Origin: Dehalococcoidales bacterium
GTDB taxonomy: Bacteria; Chloroflexota; Dehalococcoidia; Dehalococcoidales; ARS1013
Length of the DNA: 16,846 bases
Assembly (NCBI GenBank): GCA_030641585.1
Contig: DAOWHE010000100.1
Span: 1 to 16,846 of the forward strand
Direction of reading: 5' to 3'
The position numbers were made by a program, and so were the translations under genes. The notes below the pieces were generated by a model that worked only from the letters and a program-made list of their open reading frames with translations, did no database searches and was not told the origin of the DNA. Positions 12,733 through 16,846 of the stretch are shown piece after piece (positions within the stretch are counted from its first letter, which is position 1; each line of letters starts with the position of its first letter).

Positions 12733-12760
12733 AGGGGCATTCTTCCCCTGTGACTTTTGT
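12733..12760 (+). terminator. Weak candidate terminator after gap
   Basis: A 5-bp AGGGG/CCCCT stem (12733-12737 with 12745-12749) with a seven-base loop begins ten bases after the gap stop. The following GTGACTTTTGT has only four consecutive T residues, some bases from the stem, so termination would be inefficient. Its position ahead of a new promoter is the main support. Confidence 0.3.
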
Positions 12761-12764
12761 CATA

Positions 12765-12794
12765 TTGACATTACCCAGCAAGTGTGGTTAAAAT
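12765..12794 (+). promoter_or_regulatory. Strong sigma70-type promoter for the FtsZ/tubulin-like gene
   Basis: A perfect TTGACA (12765-12770) is followed after 18 bases by TAAAAT (12789-12794); reading the -10 as TTAAAA gives a 17-base spacer. Transcription would start near 12801, giving a 30-base leader with a GGAGGT ribosome-binding site at 12820-12825, five bases before the ATG. This is one of the two best matches to consensus promoters in the window. Confidence 0.65.
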
Positions 12795-12830
12795 ATCACA
12801 GCTATTTAACACACAATACGGAGGTAGGAA

Positions 12831-14006
12831 ATGAAGTTAGTGGTTATCGGTCTTGGGCAATGTGGTAGTCGAATTGCCGATGAGTTTGCCCGACTTAATA
12901 AAAGGGCACGCTCTCAACGTCGCATTGAGATATGCCCCGGCGTCTTTGCCGTTAACACAGATGCCGCTGATTTAAGCGGGCTGGCTACTATAAAGTCTGA
13001 TTACCAGCATAGAATACTTATTGGAGGAAGAAAGACCGGCGGGCATGGTGTCGGCAAGATAAACGAACTGGGTGCCGAGGTAGCCAGAGAGGATGTTGAC
13101 AAGGTTGTCGATGCTTTGAGGTCAGCCAAGCGGTTCTATGAGACCGATGGCTTCTTGCTTGTTGCCGGTGCCGCCGGTGGTACCGGCTCCGGAGCAATAC
13201 CAATAATAGCCCAGCATATAAAGGAGCGCTACCCTGACAAGCCGGTATACGCCCTTGTTATCCTCCCCTTTGAACACGAAGAGGAAACAGAGGAACGAAC
13301 AATCTACAATACAGCTGTCTGTCTTAAGTCCGTTGACTCAGTCGCTGACGCGGTAATCCTTGTTGACAATCAGAGGTATGTTAGAAAGGACTTCTCGCTT
13401 AAAAACAACCTGGCTAAAATCAATTCCTTAATAGTTGAGCCGTTCTACAACCTACTCTGTGCCGGAGAAGAGAAAAAGGCCAAGCATATCGGCGCCAAGA
13501 CGCTCGATGCCGGAGATATAATCCAGACCCTGCTTGGCTGGACAGCAATAGGCTACGGTAAGTCACAACTAAAACTAATCAAGTTGCCCTTTGAGAGAAT
13601 GGGGAACTTCAGGACCAAAAGTGCCGAAACCCACAAGGGAATTCAGGCGATGGATGAAGCCATCAGCGAGCTGTCAATCAGGTGCGACCCCAAGGATGCC
13701 GGCAGAGCCCTATACCTCGTCTCGGCGCCAGCCAAGGAAGTGAACATGGACATGGTCAAAGAACTGGGGGACTGGCTAAAAGAGCTGGCACCAAACGCCA
13801 TAATAAGAAACGGCGATTATCCAAGAGAAAGGGGCTGCCTAGATATAACACTAGTCCTGTCTGAACTAAGTGATGTGGCAAAGGTTAGAGCCTACTATAA
13901 TGAATCAACCAAGCTTATCCCGGTGATTAAACGAAGACAAAAGGAAGTAGAGGTCAAGCCTCAACGAATTGAAGAGGCCGCTAAGGACATACCCTCGCTA
14001 TTATAA
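12831..14006 (+). CDS. Divergent FtsZ/tubulin-superfamily GTPase
   Basis: The protein has 391 residues and the GTPase-domain hallmarks of the tubulin/FtsZ superfamily: G7-L-G-Q-C-G12 as the T1 loop, VNTD (41-44) as the T2 segment, GGRKTGGHGVGKINELG (65-81) as a T3-like loop, and the signature T4 loop A115-G-G-T-G-S-G121. A T7-like element, L225-D-A-G-D-I230, keeps the D-x-x-D spacing of the FtsZ NxDxxD motif, which supplies the acidic residues that trigger hydrolysis in the neighbouring subunit. It is clearly not a standard FtsZ, because T3 and T4 differ and the middle contains unfamiliar segments. It recalls the non-canonical group that includes archaeal CetZ. A charged linker (about 366-385) leads to a C-terminal DIPSLL. 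It is monocistronic, with a strong promoter, good ribosome-binding site and perfect terminator, suggesting high independent expression. A cytoskeletal or cell-shape role is inference. Confidence 0.83.
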   Translation: MKLVVIGLGQCGSRIADEFARLNKRARSQRRIEICPGVFAVNTDAADLSGLATIKSDYQHRILIGGRKTGGHGVGKINELGAEVAREDVDKVVDALRSAKRFYETDGFLLVAGAAGGTGSGAIPIIAQHIKERYPDKPVYALVILPFEHEEETEERTIYNTAVCLKSVDSVADAVILVDNQRYVRKDFSLKNNLAKINSLIVEPFYNLLCAGEEKKAKHIGAKTLDAGDIIQTLLGWTAIGYGKSQLKLIKLPFERMGNFRTKSAETHKGIQAMDEAISELSIRCDPKDAGRALYLVSAPAKEVNMDMVKELGDWLKELAPNAIIRNGDYPRERGCLDITLVLSELSDVAKVRAYYNESTKLIPVIKRRQKEVEVKPQRIEEAAKDIPSLL

Positions 14007-14051
14007 TTAGCTAACCCAAGCTGGCTTTAAGAATTCTATTATATTGTCTGC

Positions 14052-14089
14052 TTATCCCCTCTCCTCAAGATGAGAGGGGATAATTTTTT
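14052..14089 (+). terminator. Intrinsic terminator of the FtsZ/tubulin-like gene
   Basis: A perfect 12-bp stem, TTATCCCCTCTC (14052-14063) pairing with GAGAGGGGATAA (14072-14083), encloses an eight-base loop and is followed directly by six T residues (14084-14089). It begins 45 bases after the stop. It has no T-tract on the other strand, so it acts only in the plus direction. It insulates the dnaX operon from upstream transcription. Confidence 0.93.
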
Positions 14090-14133
14090 GACGGGTGAAA
14101 CTGAATTTAACGCTTATCTACTAAAAATCCCCT

Positions 14134-14161
14134 TTGGAAACCAGCCAATTTGGAGTATACT
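14134..14161 (+). promoter_or_regulatory. Promoter for the dnaX-ybaB-recR operon
   Basis: TTGGAA (14134-14139) and TATACT (14156-14161) are separated by 16 bases. Initiation would fall near 14168, only about seven bases before the dnaX ATG at 14175, giving a nearly leaderless message with at most a GAG/GAAG stub as ribosome-binding site. The site is just downstream of the terminator that ends the preceding gene. Confidence 0.5.
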
Positions 14162-14174
14162 ATAGTACGAGAAG

Positions 14175-15752
14175 ATGGCATCTCAGGTATTTTATCGTAA
14201 GTGGCGACCGCAAACTTTAGCTGAGGTAGTCGGCCAAGAGCATGTTACCCGAACACTGCTAAATGCCCTAAGTAGCGGTCGTGTCTCTCATGCCTACCTA
14301 TTTTGTGGCCCAAGAGGCACCGGCAAGACCAGCACCGGCCGCATCCTAGCTAAGGCGGTGAATTGCCTAAGCAGCGGTAAGGGTGAGCCGTGCAATACCT
14401 GCCCCATGTGCCAGGCAATCACCGAGGGCAGGGCTCTGGATGTAATTGAGATTGATGCTGCCTCAAACACCGGGGTTGATGACATTAGAGCCCTCCGGGA
14501 AAAGGTCAACTACGCACCGAACCAGGCTCGGTATAAGGTTTATATCGTAGATGAAGTCCACATGCTCAGCACGAGCGCCTCTAATGCACTTCTTAAGACG
14601 CTTGAGGAACCACCACCATATGTCATCTTTGTCCTAGCTACTACTGAAGCCCACAAAATCCTGCCCACCATTACCTCCAGATGCCAGCGTTTTGATTTCC
14701 GACGCCTTGGCCAAAACGCTATAATACTAAAACTAAACCGTATCTCCTCTACCGAAGGCATAAAAATAGAGCCGGAAGCGCTGCGGCTTATCTCAAGAAG
14801 CGCCACCGGTAGTCTGCGTGATGCCGAAAACCTGCTGGAGCAGTTTTTTGCCTACTACGGCACTGATATTAGCCTCAAGCAAGTTCAGGCTATCCTGGGT
14901 GTTACCGGGGACAAGCGGGTCAAAGAGCTATTAAGGCATATTGTAAATAATGATATCTCCGCCGGAATGAAGATAATAAATGCAGTGAGTAGTGATGGCC
15001 TTGACCTGAAGCAATTCAGCCGCGAGCTGGTGGCCTACCTCAGGGGACTGTTGCTGGTAAAGACCGGCGGTGATAAAGACCTGGACTTTACCACTGAGGA
15101 GCTTGCCGAACTAAAGGACCTTGCCTTAAAGGCACCACTTCAGCAGATTTTGAAGTCACTAAAGCTCTTTAGCCAGCTTAATATGGGTTTTGATAGTTAC
15201 TCCTGTCTGCCGCTGGAGCTGGCGCTGGTTGACTGTACCCTGACCGAAACCGGGAGAAAGGAAACACCAACTCCTCAGGCTGAAGGTGAATTCGTTAAGC
15301 CCAGAGAGGCGGTTATTCCCCCACCACCTAAAAAGAAAGCAGCCAAACCTGAGCCGGTCAATATTTCATCAGAAGCAGTAGAGCCGACGACAACACCGAC
15401 CACCACCCCACCAGAGCCGGGCAATGAACTGGAACACTTGAGACTAAACTGGAGGCAGGTTATTGAACAAGCCCCGGAAAGTATCAAGCGAACACCGGCT
15501 ATTGCCATCTTAAGAAGCGCCGGAGTCAAACCAATCGCTCTTAAAGACGATACCGTAACCCTGACCTTCAGGTATTCCTACCATAAGGAGAAAATAGAGG
15601 AACTGGAAAATAAGAGAGTAGCCGTTGAAGTTATCAGCAAATTCCTGGGGCATCCCTGCCAGGTGCGCTGCGTCTATGAAGCAGAAGAAAATCACCTGGT
15701 GCGGGAAGCCCAAAAAATGGGAGCCCAAATTATTAATGTGGAGGAGAAATGA
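14175..15752 (+). CDS. dnaX: DNA polymerase III gamma/tau subunit
   Basis: DnaX is the AAA+ ATPase of the clamp loader, which opens and loads the sliding clamp at replication forks. The N-terminus YRKWRPQTLAEVVGQEHV is typical and fixes the start. Walker A is GPRGTGKTS with K51. A zinc module comprises C64, C73, C76 and C79. Walker B is D126-E127 in IVDEVHMLS. Sensor 1 is ATTEAHKI, and the SRCQRF segment carries the arginine finger. Domains II-III continue to about residue 355, followed by a proline/threonine-rich linker (about 375-420) and a C-terminal domain of about 100 residues, for a total of 525. This length is ordinary for tau-like forms outside the Proteobacteria. The stop overlaps the ybaB start (ATGA). 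No perfect gamma frameshift signal was found. Confidence 0.97.
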   Translation: MASQVFYRKWRPQTLAEVVGQEHVTRTLLNALSSGRVSHAYLFCGPRGTGKTSTGRILAKAVNCLSSGKGEPCNTCPMCQAITEGRALDVIEIDAASNTGVDDIRALREKVNYAPNQARYKVYIVDEVHMLSTSASNALLKTLEEPPPYVIFVLATTEAHKILPTITSRCQRFDFRRLGQNAIILKLNRISSTEGIKIEPEALRLISRSATGSLRDAENLLEQFFAYYGTDISLKQVQAILGVTGDKRVKELLRHIVNNDISAGMKIINAVSSDGLDLKQFSRELVAYLRGLLLVKTGGDKDLDFTTEELAELKDLALKAPLQQILKSLKLFSQLNMGFDSYSCLPLELALVDCTLTETGRKETPTPQAEGEFVKPREAVIPPPPKKKAAKPEPVNISSEAVEPTTTPTTTPPEPGNELEHLRLNWRQVIEQAPESIKRTPAIAILRSAGVKPIALKDDTVTLTFRYSYHKEKIEELENKRVAVEVISKFLGHPCQVRCVYEAEENHLVREAQKMGAQIINVEEK

Positions 15753-16054
15753 ACCTTTCAATGATAGGTAAGGCTCTAGAACTTAAATCACAGCTAGACA
15801 AGGCTCAAAAAGAGCTAGCCGAAATGGTCGTTGAAGCGCAGTCAGGCAAAGGTGCGGTTAGGGTTACCGCCAGTGGTCAGCAAAAAATACTGTCCATCAC
15901 AATATCACCCGAGGTAATAGACCCCGACAAAGCCGACCATTTAGAGAAACTAGTGCTGAAGGCAGTAAGCGAAGCGCTTGATAAATCCAGGAAACTGGCT
16001 GCCAAGCACCTGGGCAAACTAACCGGGGGCATTAAAATCCCGGGGCTAATGTAA
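15749..16054 (+). CDS. ybaB: YbaB/EbfC family nucleoid-associated DNA-binding protein
   Basis: This 101-residue protein belongs to the small dimeric YbaB/EbfC family, which binds DNA and is often encoded between dnaX and recR. The expected features are present: an N-terminal helix with KAQKELAEM, the central GAVRVTASGQQKILSITISPEV strands, a long helix from about 66 to 88, and the C-terminal LTGGIKIPGLM tail seen in almost all members. The ATG at 15749 overlaps the dnaX stop by four bases and has a GGAGG site at 15740-15744. A second in-frame ATG at 15761 would give a protein four residues shorter, closer to some family members. Its precise cellular role is not settled in most bacteria. Confidence 0.95.
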   Translation: MNLSMIGKALELKSQLDKAQKELAEMVVEAQSGKGAVRVTASGQQKILSITISPEVIDPDKADHLEKLVLKAVSEALDKSRKLAAKHLGKLTGGIKIPGLM

Positions 16055-16074
16055 TAATATAAGGAGAGCCAGAA

Positions 16075-16686
16075 TTGGACCAGTATTCTCAATCCGCTAC
16101 CGACTCAGTAAATAAGCTCATCCAGGAACTTTCAAGGCTACCTGGCATCGGCCCCAAAAGTGCCCAGCGGCTTACCTATTACCTGCTCCGTGCCCCTGAT
16201 GAGCAGTCCAGAGAGTTGGCCGAGGCGATACTGTCTGTCAAAGCTAAGACCAGACTATGCTCCGGCTGCTTTAATATCACCGACTCTGACCTCTGCCCCA
16301 TCTGCCGCAGCACTGAGCGAGACCAAGCTAAGATTTGCATTGTGGAACAGCCCCAGGACATCCTGGCTCTGGAGCATGTCGGGATTTACAAGGGGCTATA
16401 CCATGTGCTCCACGGTGCTATCTCGCCCACCGAGGGAGTGGGCACCGATGATATAAGAATTCAAGAGCTCATGGAGCGGCTGAAAAATGGCCAAGTTACT
16501 GAAGTTATCATAGCCACCAACACTACCCTTGAGGGAGAGCAGACCGCTATGTATCTTAAGCGCCTTATTTCACCACTGAGTATCCAGGTTACCCGCCTCG
16601 CCCGGGGGCTTCCCTTCGGCACCGAACTGGAATACGCCGACGATGTTACTTTATCCCGTGCCATTGAGGGCAGGCAGGAGTTTTAG
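16075..16686 (+). CDS. recR: Recombination mediator protein RecR
   Basis: RecR works with RecF and RecO to load RecA on gapped single-stranded DNA. The 203 residues show the full family architecture: a helix-hairpin-helix ([15 protein letters not shown], about 19-33), a zinc finger with C62, C65, C74 and C77, a Toprim domain (about 85-180) with CIVEQPQD and the [14 protein letters not shown] segment, and the C-terminal [18 protein letters not shown] motif. The start is TTG at 16075, supported by AAGGAG at 16061-16066, eight bases upstream, and by the normal N-terminal length. The gene lies 20 bases after ybaB and ends the dnaX-ybaB-recR operon. No terminator with a T-tract is visible in the 160 bases that remain. 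Confidence 0.97.
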   Translation: MDQYSQSATDSVNKLIQELSRLPGIGPKSAQRLTYYLLRAPDEQSRELAEAILSVKAKTRLCSGCFNITDSDLCPICRSTERDQAKICIVEQPQDILALEHVGIYKGLYHVLHGAISPTEGVGTDDIRIQELMERLKNGQVTEVIIATNTTLEGEQTAMYLKRLISPLSIQVTRLARGLPFGTELEYADDVTLSRAIEGRQEF

Positions 16687-16720
16687 AGTTCAAGCCATTC
16701 TATTAAAGAGGGTGAGGTAG

Positions 16721-16801
16721 ATGGGGGAGGAGGAGGAGTGCAATATAACGATATTATTAAAACAGGGAAACAATTCCTTCGTGATTAGCTTTAGGAAATA
16801 G
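16721..16801 (+). CDS. Doubtful 26-residue ORF downstream of recR
   Basis: An ATG at 16721, preceded by GGTGAGG, opens a 26-codon frame that begins MGEEEECNITILL and ends in TAG at 16799-16801. The first codons are a purine run (GGGGGAGGAGGAGGAG). A GTG that shares the last base of that stop opens a second frame that remains open to the window edge. The product is not recognised. It may be a small protein, the start of a broken gene, or chance. Confidence 0.15.
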   Translation: MGEEEECNITILLKQGNNSFVISFRK

Positions 16802-16827
16802 TGATAAAAAATTTAGGGAAACAACTC
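16764..16827 (+). repeat. Short direct repeat AGGGAAACAAYTC after recR
   Basis: Two 13-base copies (16764-16776 and 16815-16827) differ at one position and lie 51 bases apart. Both are within the non-coding or doubtful stretch after recR. With only two short copies visible before the window ends, chance cannot be excluded. Confidence 0.3.
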
Positions 16828-16846
16828 GAGTGTGGAAAACTGGAAT

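Noticed and set aside
15327..15352. Possible programmed -1 frameshift in dnaX at CCT AAA AAG, followed by a -1-frame TGA at 15350-15352 that would give a gamma-like protein of about 392 residues.
   Set aside because: The position and early stop resemble E. coli dnaX, but the heptamer is T AAA AAG instead of A AAA AAG, so the P-site tRNA would re-pair poorly. There are only five A residues, too few for strong transcriptional slippage, and there is no upstream Shine-Dalgarno stimulator or obvious downstream hairpin.

Overview
This window is a dense, gene-packed bacterial chromosome segment of moderate GC content. It carries one partial and fifteen complete confident genes, plus one doubtful small ORF. 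Gene content and order (tyrS / class V aminotransferase / serA / pdxT / DUF1015 / ligA / pth / eno / gap / a divergent FtsZ-tubulin protein / dnaX-ybaB-recR) resemble, from memory, the Dehalococcoidia (Chloroflexota) such as Dehalococcoides and its uncultured relatives. That assignment is inference, since no rRNA or other marker is present. There are no tRNA or rRNA genes, CRISPR arrays, transposases or phage genes, and no gene-free stretch longer than 300 bases.

Layout. Positions 1-372 hold the 3' end of tyrS. Positions 454-3858 (+) hold a PLP aminotransferase translationally coupled to serA, followed by pdxT; together these suggest serine synthesis plus PLP supply. Positions 3842-7235 (-) hold ligA followed by a DUF1015 gene that runs tail-to-tail into pdxT with a 17-bp overlap. 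A 137-bp divergent intergenic region at 7236-7372 contains an imperfect 31-bp direct repeat. From 7373 to 12722 (+) lie pth, a LOG/TIGR00725-like gene, eno, a three-Cys-motif partner (TcmP)-like gene, a 2-hydroxyacyl-CoA dehydratase (HgdB)-like gene and gap. Positions 12831-14006 are a monocistronic divergent tubulin/FtsZ-superfamily gene with its own strong promoter and a perfect 12-bp-stem terminator. Positions 14175-16686 are the classic dnaX-ybaB-recR replication/recombination operon. The last 160 bases contain a short purine-rich ORF and a small direct repeat.

How it fits together. SerA diverts 3-phosphoglycerate into serine, and the coupled class V aminotransferase is the obvious next step. 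PdxT would supply ammonia for making the PLP that this aminotransferase needs. DUF1015 belongs to the ParB/Srx-like fold group that includes serine kinases, so it may also touch serine. Eno and gap provide central glycolysis or gluconeogenesis, and between them sit two poorly understood genes (TcmP-like and HgdB-like) that look co-transcribed with them. The most interesting items are the non-canonical FtsZ/tubulin protein, which retains T4- and T7-like loops and ends in a DIPSLL tail, and the cysteine-rich TcmP-like/HgdB-like pair with no visible activating ATPase.
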